Positions 44,187-53,302 of a DNA stretch of 64,000 nucleotides are shown one piece after another. Position numbers and translations under genes: made by a program. Numbering within the stretch: position 1 is the stretch's first letter; each line of letters opens with the position of its first letter. The notes beneath the pieces were generated by a model that was not told where the DNA came from, ran no database searches, and saw only the letters and a list, made by a program, of their open reading frames with translations. The DNA comes from Shewanella electrodiphila (GTDB lineage: Bacteria > Pseudomonadota > Gammaproteobacteria > Enterobacterales > Shewanellaceae). The stretch is taken from NCBI RefSeq assembly GCF_023283985.1, contig NZ_JAKIKU010000013.1:1-64000 (forward strand). Reading direction: 5' to 3'.

Positions 44187-44843
44187 ATGAATCAGCTATC
44201 ACTACTTGCGCCTTTTGGCGATCCTCTAGAACGTGTTGAAAAAGCCTTAGCTGCCTTAAGACAAGGTAATGGCGTATTGTTACTCGATGATGAAGATCGA
44301 GAAAACGAAGGCGATATTATCTATTCAGCTGAGCATCTTACCAGTCAGCAAATGGCATTAATGATCCGCGAATGCAGCGGTATCGTGTGTTTATGCTTAA
44401 CGGATGCACAAGCGAGCAAACTTGAATTACCGCCAATGGTTGCAGATAACAATAGCGCCAATCAAACCGCATTTACGGTATCAATTGAAGCTAAAGAAGG
44501 CGTCACGACTGGCGTTTCAGCAGCCGATCGCGTGACAACAATCAAAACGGCTACTGCGGCAAATGCTAAAGCATCAGATTTAGCAAGACCTGGACATGTA
44601 TTCCCATTACGCGCTCGCGCAGGTGGTGTACTCACTCGTCGTGGTCATACCGAAGGCACGGTAGATTTAATGCAAATGGCAGGTTTACAGCCTTATGGCG
44701 TATTGTGTGAAGTCACTAACGAAGATGGCACGATGGCAAAAGCGCCTGAAATTGTCGCTTTTGGCTTAAAGCACAATATGCCAGTGCTCACCATTGAAGA
44801 CATGGTGATGTACCGTCAGCAATATGACCTTAAATTAGCTTAA
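44187..44843 (+). CDS. ribB: 3,4-dihydroxy-2-butanone 4-phosphate synthase
   Basis: The 218-residue enzyme has the active-site loop [20 protein letters not shown] and later [20 protein letters not shown], both diagnostic for RibB. It makes the four-carbon unit of riboflavin from ribulose 5-phosphate. It lacks a GTP cyclohydrolase II domain, so it is the stand-alone form. Control by the FMN riboswitch 100 bases upstream links its expression to FMN level. A strong terminator follows. Confidence 0.97.
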   Translation: MNQLSLLAPFGDPLERVEKALAALRQGNGVLLLDDEDRENEGDIIYSAEHLTSQQMALMIRECSGIVCLCLTDAQASKLELPPMVADNNSANQTAFTVSIEAKEGVTTGVSAADRVTTIKTATAANAKASDLARPGHVFPLRARAGGVLTRRGHTEGTVDLMQMAGLQPYGVLCEVTNEDGTMAKAPEIVAFGLKHNMPVLTIEDMVMYRQQYDLKLA

Positions 44844-44926
44844 CTTTAATCGAGTTAAGCTTGATATCGGCCTGCTTTAAAAGGTGGTCGGAATTAACTT
44901 TAAGCAACATAATGCAGATAAAAATA

Positions 44927-44963
44927 AACGGTATGGCGTAAATACGCTGTACCGTTTTTTATT
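44927..44963 (+). terminator. Terminator after ribB
   Basis: aacggta..gcgta / tacgc..taccgtt hairpin followed by tttttatt. Confidence 0.9.
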
Positions 44964-45018
44964 ATTTCAGACGATATGATTTATCAGAAATTAAGCTCCG
45001 TATACACAAGCAACATAT

Positions 45019-45879
45019 TTAAAGCTCGGCTATAAAGGCCTGATATTGCTGCAAGGTCTTTTTGCTATCTAACATACCTTGATGACCCACATTAGGCACC
45101 ATTATCAGTTGTTTTTGAGCAGACTGACTAGCAGCAAAGAGTTTCTCAGATAACTCTGGCGGCACCTCTTCGTCATTTTCACCCGCAATAACTAATAACG
45201 GCCCTTGATAATGATTAGCCACCACTTGTTCATTGTCTATATTACGGAAACCTTGTGGCATTTCTAAGCTCATAAAAGGTGACATGTACCATGGTGTTTT
45301 TTCATCGACCCAGTCATCGGCATTTGTTGCAGAACCTTGTAATACCAATCCTGCAATCTTATTGTTTTTTGCTAAATCTGCGGCAATAAAACTACCCAAT
45401 GAATAGCCGTGAATAATCACGTTGTCTGGCTGATATTGTTGATGTAAGTAATCTAGCTGCAGTTGTGCATCAGCAACAAGGTTGTAAATTCTGGGCTGAC
45501 CTTCACTCGCACCGAGTCCGCGTCTATCAACGATTAGAATGTCAGTATTTAATGTCGATAACCTTGTTAGCGTATTAAGGGTATGAGGCTCGATTTTCAT
45601 GCCATTACCTTGAAAGAACATAATGGTGGTTTTGCTATTAGGGTTATCAATATAAAAGCCATGTAAACGGGCTTGCTCGCTGGCGTCTAAGCTTATTGGG
45701 TTAATGGTATTGTTAGGCATAGCTTGTTGTAACTGATGAGTAAACTCAGCGGTAAAAGGGGTGGCGGAATCATCGCTGGCAATGAAAGTGTCTTCACTTA
45801 ATCTAACCGTACAGGCTGTTGTCATAAGAACTGCTGCCGCAATAATGACACTAGACACTCTGTTAACTGAATTGTGCAT
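45019..45879 (-). CDS. Alpha/beta-hydrolase lipoprotein
   Basis: The start MHNSVNRVSS at 45879 follows AAGGAA and gives a lipobox (VLMTTAC). The 286-residue precursor has the alpha/beta-hydrolase core: VDRRGLGASEG, the nucleophile elbow HGYSLGSFIAADLA (Ser in GYSLG), VIAGENDEEVP with the acid, and VPNVGHQGMLDS with the His. It is a membrane-anchored esterase or lipase-like enzyme of unknown substrate, related to the YfgB/BEM46-like group. Confidence 0.87.
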   Translation of the reverse strand: MHNSVNRVSSVIIAAAVLMTTACTVRLSEDTFIASDDSATPFTAEFTHQLQQAMPNNTINPISLDASEQARLHGFYIDNPNSKTTIMFFQGNGMKIEPHTLNTLTRLSTLNTDILIVDRRGLGASEGQPRIYNLVADAQLQLDYLHQQYQPDNVIIHGYSLGSFIAADLAKNNKIAGLVLQGSATNADDWVDEKTPWYMSPFMSLEMPQGFRNIDNEQVVANHYQGPLLVIAGENDEEVPPELSEKLFAASQSAQKQLIMVPNVGHQGMLDSKKTLQQYQAFIAEL

Positions 45880-45905
45880 ACTATTTTCCTTAATAAAAAA
45901 CATGT

Positions 45906-46115
45906 TTACGTTTCGTCCTGATACACCAAAATATCGCCGGGCGAACATTGTAAGTGATGACAAATTGCGTCCAGCGTTGAAAAGCGAATAGCCTTAGCAC
46001 GGCCACTGCGTAATACCGATAAATTTTGCGGGGTAATATCTACAAGTTCAGCCAACTGCGTTGACTTCATTTTCCGTTTTGCCAACATGACATCTAGTTC
46101 AATAATGATGGCCAT
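45906..46115 (-). CDS. XRE/Cro-type regulator of the DUF2975 pair
   Basis: The start at 46115 (MAIIIELDVMLAKRKM) overlaps the stop codon of the DUF2975 gene (TAATG), indicating coupling. The 69-residue protein is a bare helix-turn-helix: STQLAELVDITPQNLSVLRS followed by FSTLDAICHHLQCSPGDIL. Small YozG-like XRE regulators are regularly paired with DUF2975 membrane proteins. Confidence 0.88.
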   Translation of the reverse strand: MAIIIELDVMLAKRKMKSTQLAELVDITPQNLSVLRSGRAKAIRFSTLDAICHHLQCSPGDILVYQDET

Positions 46116-46690
46116 TAAATGGTTAATTCCGCTTCTGCTTGCAACTCTACTGCTTGCTTCATTACCCAGCCGATACAGTAAAATATCAGTCCAAATAACG
46201 CATATTCGAGTTCTTGACTGCCTAATGTAAAATACCCCGGCACCCCATCGGCGAGATCGGTTACATGAATGAAATAGGCCACCAGCATGGGGTAAAAAAG
46301 GCTGACAAAGATCCACACTAAAAAGACTTGAGCAATACGAGTTAAACAGCGGAAATTAGCTGAAGTGAATACCTGACCCTGTTGATAAAGGCTAAACAGT
46401 TGGAACAAGAAATAGTAAATGAATAAATAAGGCAATATTTCAACGCTGCCTAAGATGATGCCAGGATGTAATCCTGCCGAATATAAATTCTCTGCGAGTG
46501 CTTGCCATGAAGACTCAAAACTGACACTTAAGAAACTACTAAAATATCCCCACCAGTCAATACTCATTGCGTATTCACCATCGCGATATTCGCCACTAAA
46601 CATCACAGCAATATAGCTGCCTAATTGCATCAATGAGAGCAACAGCAGCAATCCTTTTATCCATTTACTTAAGCGATAAATTCTATCCAT
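46115..46690 (-). CDS. DUF2975 membrane protein
   Basis: The 191-residue protein has four hydrophobic segments (near 11-30, 80-100, 113-135 and 152-175). The cytoplasmic linker QQGQVFTSANFRCLTRIAQV matches the DUF2975 family (xGxiFt..n...l). Its function is unknown; members are paired with a small XRE regulator, as here, and may sequester or modulate it. Confidence 0.85.
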   Translation of the reverse strand: MDRIYRLSKWIKGLLLLLSLMQLGSYIAVMFSGEYRDGEYAMSIDWWGYFSSFLSVSFESSWQALAENLYSAGLHPGIILGSVEILPYLFIYYFLFQLFSLYQQGQVFTSANFRCLTRIAQVFLVWIFVSLFYPMLVAYFIHVTDLADGVPGYFTLGSQELEYALFGLIFYCIGWVMKQAVELQAEAELTI

Positions 46691-46828
46691 GATTCACTTT
46701 AGGGCTAACTAATATTTAAACCCAAACTAGCGGATTGGTTATATAACAGCAATAAGTTATCGATAAACGATAACCAATTCAGTCTAAAGGTTTACTAAAG
46801 GTTTACTAAAGGTGATAGCACGATGGCA

Positions 46829-46857
46829 AAAGCGACTGAAATCAGTCGCTTTTTTCA
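46829..46857. terminator. Terminator downstream of the PilZ gene
   Basis: aaaagcgactga / tcagtcgctttttt hairpin; works on either strand and lies 26 bases after the PilZ stop codon. The sequence around it resembles the end of ribB. Confidence 0.8.
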
Positions 46858-46882
46858 TTGAAATGGCATGCATGCTGGGGAA

Positions 46883-47566
46883 TTACAAATCAATATAAAG
46901 TTGATTTAGTAAGGTTTTAATCTGCTGGTCATTCTCTTCAAACTTAATCCCAACATTGACCTTGCCGTCTTCAAATCGGCTATTACAAACTTTGGCAGGA
47001 ATGCTAATTCCTTCGTCATTTGGATTGCGGATCATCACTATGATGTCCTTCTGACTCACTTTTAGGTTAGGGTTATCTGTTTTAAAAACAAAGCCACAGC
47101 CTTTAGGCGAAATATCCGAAATAATGCCCTTTAATTGAGTGCCACGACTGGCATCATTTTCGTCTTTCGCTTGAATCGCGGCGGGCAAATGAGTGACATA
47201 TCGTTGGTGAGTACGTAATTGCCGATTCTCAATTTGCTTCGGATATGAAAGGAAGATCAGCTTTTCAGGTAATTTGGTAATATTGCGGATGTTTGACTTG
47301 AATGCGTAACACTCGCCCTGCTGACCTTCTAACAAGTAGCGCACCACCACGCCATTACCTTCAACAAACACATCGCTGTAGTTATTCATCTGCTGCGGTG
47401 CGGGATGCTTTAAGATGATGTACTTTCCTAACTCATAACCTACTAATGTTGCTTTGGTTCTAAATTTCACAGGAAAATCAATCTGCAAATCAACCGTTCG
47501 CCCTGGCGATAGGTTAAAAAAGATTTGTTGTTCTGGTGATGTCTGTTCGTTCAAAATAGAGTCCAT
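46883..47566 (-). CDS. PilZ-domain protein (YcgR-like)
   Basis: The 227-residue protein has an N-terminal YcgR-type domain (about 1-110) and a C-terminal PilZ domain. The cyclic-di-GMP-binding residues are seen in RTHQRYVTHLPA (arginine motif) and ISDISPKGCGF (D-x-S-x-x-G). It is likely a cyclic di-GMP effector acting on motility or envelope functions. Two GGDEF cyclases lie elsewhere in the window. No flagellar gene is adjacent. Confidence 0.88.
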   Translation of the reverse strand: MDSILNEQTSPEQQIFFNLSPGRTVDLQIDFPVKFRTKATLVGYELGKYIILKHPAPQQMNNYSDVFVEGNGVVVRYLLEGQQGECYAFKSNIRNITKLPEKLIFLSYPKQIENRQLRTHQRYVTHLPAAIQAKDENDASRGTQLKGIISDISPKGCGFVFKTDNPNLKVSQKDIIVMIRNPNDEGISIPAKVCNSRFEDGKVNVGIKFEENDQQIKTLLNQLYIDL

Positions 47567-47574
47567 TCAAATCA

Positions 47575-47627
47575 TTCGATTATTTATTCGATATTATTTA
47601 TTCGATATTATTTATTCGATATTATTA
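47575..47627. repeat. Tandem repeat of a 14-bp unit
   Basis: About three and a half copies of attatttattcgat immediately upstream of the PilZ gene. Copy number could alter promoter spacing. There are two perfect copies and partial flanking ones. Confidence 0.9.
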
Positions 47628-47720
47628 GTTCTATCGTTGTTTTTATCGTAGCTTCCATCATAGTAATGTAACTTTCACGATAAAATAAGTTTATTTTGCA
47701 ACCCAGCTAGCTGCGATGGA

Positions 47721-47755
47721 ATAAAAATAATAAAAGGCACCCTAGGGCGCCTCTT
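47721..47755 (-). terminator. Terminator after prlC
   Basis: Minus-strand GAGGCGCCCTAGGGTGCCTTTT followed by a U-rich stretch, about 65 bases after the prlC stop codon. Confidence 0.8.
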
Positions 47756-47816
47756 CATTTTTAGCATTTCTTAATACGTATAAATGGCTTACACGTAAAA
47801 TAAGAGTAAATGCAAC

Positions 47817-49871
47817 TTAGGCATTGATCCCAGAGTGACGCAATAATGCATCTGTATTAGGCTCACGACCCATAAAGCGCACAAATAAAGTCATTGGTTC
47901 TTCACTGCCGCCCATTTCTAGGATGTTATTCAAGAAGCTTTTACCCGTTTCAGGATTAAAAATACCTTCATCCTCAAAACGAGAAAATGCATCAGCTGAC
48001 AGCACTTCAGCCCACTTGTAACTGTAATAGCCTGCGGCATATCCACCAGCAAAAATGTGTGCAAAACCATGTTGAAAACGATTGAACTCAGGAGGTACAT
48101 TCACCGCAACCTGGCTACGTACTTCATCCAAAATGCCTTGAATATCAGCGCCCTTTTCAGCATCAAACTCATGATGCATTCTGAAATCAAACAGTGAGAA
48201 TTCAAGCTGGCGCAACATCATCATGCCTGACTGGAAGTTCTTTGCTGCTAGCATCTTATCTAACAAGGCTTTTGGTAACTGTTCGCCTGTTTCAAAGTGA
48301 CCAGAAATTTCAGCCAGTGCCTCTTCTTGCCAACACCAGTTTTCCATAAACTGACTTGGTAGCTCAACGGCATCCCAAGGTACGCCGTTAATGCCAGCAA
48401 CACCGCCGACTTCAATTTGCGTCAACATATGGTGAATACCATGACCAAATTCATGGAATAAAGTGGTGACTTCATCATGGGTAAACAACGCGGGTTTACC
48501 ATCGACTGGACCATTAAAGTTACACGTTAAGTAAGCAACGGGTTTTTGAAGACCAGAACTTGTTACACGACGGCCTCGACAATCATCCATCCATGCGCCG
48601 CCACGTTTACCGCTGCGGGCGTACAAATCTAAATAGAAGCTACCACGGTGAACCTTGTCAGCATCATAAATCTGGAAGAAGCGTACATCGTTATGCCAAG
48701 TATCCACGTCTTTTTGTTCTTCAATGCTCAAGCCGAATAAGCGTGACACGGTATAAAACAAACCTGATAAGACTTTGTCTTCAGGAAAATATGGACGCAG
48801 TAATTCTTGAGAAACTTCATATTTGTGCTGCTGTAATTTTTCAGCATAAAAACTTAAATCCCATGAAGCCATTTCAGTGACATCAAAGTGCTCTTTAGCA
48901 AAGGCTTTCAGTTCAGCGAGTTCTGCCTTTCCTTGCTCTTTTGAACGTAATGCTAATTCATTTAAGAATGATAAAACTTGGCTTGGGTCGTTGGCCATTT
49001 TAGTTGCCAAAGACTTATCTGCGTAGCTATCGAACCCAAGCAATTGCGCAAGCTCATGGCGTAAAGCCAAAATCTCATCCATATTGGCACTGTTATCAAA
49101 CTCACCCGCATTCGGGCCTTGGTCTGATGCGCGAGTAACGAAAGCACGGTAGCACTCTTCACGCAACTCACGGTTTTCGCTGTAAGTCATTACCGGTAAA
49201 TAGGAAGGGAAATCCAGCGTGAATAACCAACCTTGCTGCTGTTTATCCTCAGCCATTGCCTTTGCTGCAGCAATTGCTGAATCAGGTAATCCAGCCAATG
49301 CAGCCTCATCAGTGATCAATTTAGACCATGCTTCTGTCGCATCTAATAGTTGGTTTGAAAAGCTGCTAGTTAATTCCGATAAGCGTTTTACAATCTCACC
49401 ATAGCGTACTTTTTGCTCATCATTCAAACCAATGCCTGACAATTCAAAGTCACGTAAGCTTTGAGTTAATAAGGTTTTTTGCGGGGTCGTCAGTTTTTCA
49501 AAATCTGCAGATTCTTGAATCGACTTATAGGCTTGGTATAAGCCTTCATGTTGGCCAACGAACGTGCCGTACTCAGACAATAATGGTAAACAAGCATCGT
49601 GTGCTTCGCGCCATTCATCTGTACTTGTCACTGAATTCATATGTGAAACTGGAGACCAAATTTTACTTAAGCGGTCATCGACTTCTTCAAGTGGCTCAAT
49701 CAAGTTTTCCCAAGTGTATTGGTTAGTACTTGCCAATACTTGTTCAATTTTACTACGACAATCGGCAATCGCTTGCTCAACAGCTGGCTGAATATGCTCT
49801 GCTTTAATGGCTGAAAACTGCGGCAGTTCGCTTTGTTTAAGCAAAGGATTATCTAGCAATGGGTTGCTCAT
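47817..49871 (-). CDS. prlC: Oligopeptidase A (M3 metallopeptidase)
   Basis: The 684-residue protein has the usual PrlC length and the zinc motif FHEFGHGIHHM (HExGH), with DEVTTLFHEF before it and a downstream Glu in the helical region. It is a cytoplasmic endopeptidase for short peptides, including cleaved signal peptides. Regions such as GKRGGAWMDDCRGRR are conserved in the family. AGGAATC precedes the start. The gene stands alone with its own terminator. Confidence 0.96.
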   Translation of the reverse strand: MSNPLLDNPLLKQSELPQFSAIKAEHIQPAVEQAIADCRSKIEQVLASTNQYTWENLIEPLEEVDDRLSKIWSPVSHMNSVTSTDEWREAHDACLPLLSEYGTFVGQHEGLYQAYKSIQESADFEKLTTPQKTLLTQSLRDFELSGIGLNDEQKVRYGEIVKRLSELTSSFSNQLLDATEAWSKLITDEAALAGLPDSAIAAAKAMAEDKQQQGWLFTLDFPSYLPVMTYSENRELREECYRAFVTRASDQGPNAGEFDNSANMDEILALRHELAQLLGFDSYADKSLATKMANDPSQVLSFLNELALRSKEQGKAELAELKAFAKEHFDVTEMASWDLSFYAEKLQQHKYEVSQELLRPYFPEDKVLSGLFYTVSRLFGLSIEEQKDVDTWHNDVRFFQIYDADKVHRGSFYLDLYARSGKRGGAWMDDCRGRRVTSSGLQKPVAYLTCNFNGPVDGKPALFTHDEVTTLFHEFGHGIHHMLTQIEVGGVAGINGVPWDAVELPSQFMENWCWQEEALAEISGHFETGEQLPKALLDKMLAAKNFQSGMMMLRQLEFSLFDFRMHHEFDAEKGADIQGILDEVRSQVAVNVPPEFNRFQHGFAHIFAGGYAAGYYSYKWAEVLSADAFSRFEDEGIFNPETGKSFLNNILEMGGSEEPMTLFVRFMGREPNTDALLRHSGINA

Positions 49872-50193
49872 AGGTGATTCCTCGGGAAATAGGGTAATAA
49901 TTGCCTGTTACACATTAATAAGGGCTCAAGTGATTGAATTCAAGTCTAGCTCTTTATTGAAGTAAGAATTAGCCCTCTGTTTAAATGGCATTGATTGGCA
50001 TAAACATGGCTAATTTTTCTTCTACCTGAAAATAACCTTAAAAAATGTGATGTATCATCCATATTCATTTACTCATAATTTACATATCAATTATTGACAA
50101 ACTGATCGCAAATCTAACTCATTATCATTTTTAGCCCGTTAAGTTGATGTATTCTTGACTCATCTACCGACACTATTGAGAAACGTTACTGAT
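49872..50193. other. Intergenic region
   Basis: This 322-base A+T-rich stretch between prlC (minus) and the porin gene (plus) contains both promoters. ttattgacaaactgatcgca near 50090 could hold a -35 element. Nothing else was recognised. Confidence 0.4.
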
Positions 50194-50919
50194 ATGAAAG
50201 TAAACATAACCCCTTTGTTCTTATCAATAATGACGATTACCGCTCTTTGTTCTTCCCATGCTAAAGCAGAAGATCTTGAGTTTGCTTTTAATGCGGGCTG
50301 GGATTCTAAGTATGTGTCAGAAGGTAGAAATAATTTAGACAGTGGTGGCATATATCAAGCTGGAGCGGCGGTGACGTCTGGTGATTTAACCACTTATGCC
50401 ACTATGGTCAGGGGTGACTCTGAACATTACATCGAATGGAATTTTGGTCTTGAGTACGCTTTACACCTACATGAAGATATTGAGACTGTAATAGGTTACC
50501 AACGTTTAGAGTTTTATGGTGATGAACGCAGCTCAGACAATGAAGTCTTTGCCGTCATAGCCTACACCGGTGTCGACTGGTTGATCCCATCAGTTGCGTA
50601 TACCTATGCAACAGAAGCTGGAGGATATTTTGTCGAGGTCAGCTTACATAGCCCTTGGCAATTGACAGAGCAGTTCACAGTAACCCCATATATTACTCAG
50701 GGCTTTGATTTTCAATATGCGACTGAAGAACACAATGGTGCCAACCATTTCCAAATGGGCGTTGAAGCAAGTTATGAACTCTCAAGCAATATCGCCGTCA
50801 GTGCTCACTTTAGTCACTCCATTGCTATGGACGATATCAAAGAACAAGCAAAAGTTGAGGGCATTAGCGGTAGTTTAGATGAAAGTTACGCTGGCATTCA
50901 TTTAACTTGGCGCTTTTAA
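50194..50919 (+). CDS. TorF-like outer-membrane beta-barrel protein
   Basis: The start MKVNITPLF at 50194 gives a good signal peptide ending SSHAKA-ED. The ~241-residue product has repeated amphipathic beta strands, a GWDSKYVSEGRNN start of the mature barrel typical of TorF-family putative porins (TIGR02001-like), and ends LTWRF with the terminal aromatic used for outer-membrane assembly. It probably forms a small channel; the solute is unknown. Confidence 0.78.
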   Translation: MKVNITPLFLSIMTITALCSSHAKAEDLEFAFNAGWDSKYVSEGRNNLDSGGIYQAGAAVTSGDLTTYATMVRGDSEHYIEWNFGLEYALHLHEDIETVIGYQRLEFYGDERSSDNEVFAVIAYTGVDWLIPSVAYTYATEAGGYFVEVSLHSPWQLTEQFTVTPYITQGFDFQYATEEHNGANHFQMGVEASYELSSNIAVSAHFSHSIAMDDIKEQAKVEGISGSLDESYAGIHLTWRF

Positions 50920-51040
50920 CTTCCATCACCCTCTCCCTCAAACTGGCATTAATACGCATCGCCTTCTAAGCTCACTGACCTAAGCCTGTTTGTTTTTACA
51001 TTGCAAACAAGGCGCAAACTCACCAAGCAAAGGAATGCTT

Positions 51041-51553
51041 ATGACATATTCAAAAGGATACTTGTGCCTCATTATCTGTGCTTTTTTCAGCTCAGCCACT
51101 CAAGCCAGTGACTTATCAACACTCACTAAAGCTAAAACGCAAACAGGAACGCAAACCAAAACAAGTTCAACGCCCCCAAAGCCAATCCCCATGGGCATGG
51201 TGCTCGACCATCAAGGCCAACCGATCTCACTGCCACCAGAACAAGGCTCGCTAAACTTTTCATCCACAGATATGCTTCGAGATGAATCCATTGCCCCTTA
51301 TAATAAGCCCCAAATAACAGGTAAACCTGAGCCAACAAAACTGAGCGCCAGCTCAGGAAAAACTGCCAACGACCCGAGTTGCCGCTGGCTTGGCAACCGC
51401 ATAAAGCAGTTATCGAATCAACTCAAACACCATGATCAAGCGGCATACCTGCAAACTGAATTGTCACATCGTGAGACAGAATGGCAATGCATGGATTGTG
51501 AAGGCGAAGGTCCTTCACAAGGGCAACAAGCTGAATGTCAGTACCGCCGCTAA
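51041..51553 (+). CDS. Exported hypothetical protein
   Basis: The start at 51041 follows AAAGGA and gives a signal peptide (YLCLIICAFFSSATQA). The mature ~150-residue protein is Thr/Lys/Pro-rich in its first half and has paired cysteines at the end (CRWLGNRIKQL and QCMDCEGEGP...ECQ), suggesting disulphides. No family was recognised. Confidence 0.6.
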   Translation: MTYSKGYLCLIICAFFSSATQASDLSTLTKAKTQTGTQTKTSSTPPKPIPMGMVLDHQGQPISLPPEQGSLNFSSTDMLRDESIAPYNKPQITGKPEPTKLSASSGKTANDPSCRWLGNRIKQLSNQLKHHDQAAYLQTELSHRETEWQCMDCEGEGPSQGQQAECQYRR

Positions 51554-51824
51554 TGATCAACTCATCATTTAACACAGAGCTTTGCAGTCTTACTCACTGC
51601 AAAGTCATGATTGTTTGTATCTGTATTGTGACTCTGTCTTAAACTGAGTGTCAGTAATTCGCTGCAATAAATTCCCCGACTTTACGGTCTTTGAAACTAG
51701 CTTGTGATTGCATTCCACCCTACAATGGCTGCAATTAAATCATTCAAACTCAAATAAACACTTATTAAAGTCAGGCTGTAATTAATTGATAGCTTGGCAG
51801 AAGTAATAAATAGAGAGGGTTAAC

Positions 51825-53180
51825 ATGGCTCAACATTTTGACTATATCTGCCTAGGTGCAGGTAGTGGTGGTATCGCTTCTGGTAATCGCGCGGCTATGC
51901 GTGGCGCAAAAGTATTGGTTATTGAAGCTAAGCACGTTGGCGGCACTTGCGTAAACGTGGGCTGTGTACCGAAAAAAGTCATGTGGTATGGCGCTCATGT
52001 AGCCGAAGCAATGCATTTATTTGCTAAAGATTATGGTTTTGACGTCACCGTTAATAACTTTAACTGGAATACCTTAGTCGATAACCGTGAAGCTTATATC
52101 AGCCGCATCCATGATGCGTACGGCCGTGGCTTTGCAAGTAACAACGTCACCCTACTGAACGGTTACGGTAAATTCGTCAATAGCAATACTATTGAAGTCG
52201 ATGGCGAGCATTACACTGCCGATCATATTCTTATTGCCACAGGCGGCGCGCCAACGATCCCAAATATTCCAGGCGCAGAGTACGGTATCGACTCTGACGG
52301 TTTCTTCGCGCTACGCGAACAACCTAAACGTGTCGCTGTAGTTGGTGCAGGTTACATTGCTGTAGAGCTTGCTGGTGTATTGCATGCCCTAGGCAGCGAA
52401 ACGCATTTGTTAGTCCGTAAGCATGCTCCACTTCGTAATTTTGACCCAATTTTAACTGACACTTTAGTTGAAGCCATGGAAATCAATGGCCCAACGCTGC
52501 ACACTCACAGCATTCCAAAAGCGGTAGTGAAAAATGCAGACGACAGCTTAACCTTAGAGCTTGAAAACGGTGAAAGTCTCACTGTCGATACGCTGATTTG
52601 GGCAATTGGTCGCTCACCTTCAACGGGTAATATCGGCCTAGAAAACACCGACGTTAAGCTTAACGCTAAAGGTTATGTTGTCACTGATGAGCAGCAAAAT
52701 ACCACAGCAAAAGGCATTTACTGTGTTGGCGACATTATGGAAGGCGGCGTAGAGCTGACCCCTGTTGCGGTTAAAGCTGGGCGTCTTCTGTCTGAGCGTT
52801 TATTTGGCAATATGCCAAACGCTAAAATGGATTACAGTGTCATTCCAACTGTCGTATTCAGTCACCCACCAATTGGCACTATGGGCTTAACTGAACCAGA
52901 AGCGGCTGAACAGTTCGGCGAAGATAACATTAAAGTGTACACATCTGGATTCACCTCTATGTACACCGCAATTACCGCTCATCGTGAAGCGTGTAAAATG
53001 AAATTAATCTGTGCTGGCGAAGATGAAGTGGTTGTCGGTATTCATGGTATTGGTTTTGGCATGGATGAAATCCTCCAAGGCTTTGGTGTTGCGATGAAGA
53101 TGGGTGCAACAAAAGCTGACTTTGATGCTGTTGTCGCGATTCACCCGACCGGCGCTGAAGAATTTGTTACCATGCGATAA
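51825..53180 (+). CDS. gor: Glutathione-disulphide reductase
   Basis: The 451-residue flavoprotein has the FAD motif [14 protein letters not shown] and the redox pair in [16 protein letters not shown]. The NADPH motif is [11 protein letters not shown], with the NADPH-preferring Arg residues in VRKHAPLR, and the C-terminal active-site loop is [12 protein letters not shown]. It reduces oxidised glutathione with NADPH in the cytoplasm. It is a single gene with a terminator after it. Confidence 0.96.
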   Translation: MAQHFDYICLGAGSGGIASGNRAAMRGAKVLVIEAKHVGGTCVNVGCVPKKVMWYGAHVAEAMHLFAKDYGFDVTVNNFNWNTLVDNREAYISRIHDAYGRGFASNNVTLLNGYGKFVNSNTIEVDGEHYTADHILIATGGAPTIPNIPGAEYGIDSDGFFALREQPKRVAVVGAGYIAVELAGVLHALGSETHLLVRKHAPLRNFDPILTDTLVEAMEINGPTLHTHSIPKAVVKNADDSLTLELENGESLTVDTLIWAIGRSPSTGNIGLENTDVKLNAKGYVVTDEQQNTTAKGIYCVGDIMEGGVELTPVAVKAGRLLSERLFGNMPNAKMDYSVIPTVVFSHPPIGTMGLTEPEAAEQFGEDNIKVYTSGFTSMYTAITAHREACKMKLICAGEDEVVVGIHGIGFGMDEILQGFGVAMKMGATKADFDAVVAIHPTGAEEFVTMR

Positions 53181-53247
53181 AGATTGAGATAAATATTGAG
53201 ATAATGAGTGCGATAGCACTTCAACCTCATTCTTCATCTTGAATAAA

Positions 53248-53276
53248 AAAAGCCGCTTAATAGCGGCTTTTTTGTG
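53248..53276. terminator. Terminator between gor and the BCCT gene
   Basis: aaaaaaagccgctta / tagcggctttttt hairpin with U-runs on both strands, serving two convergent genes. Confidence 0.9.
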
Positions 53277-53302
53277 GCTTAATTTCAGCAAATTAATCCT
53301 AA

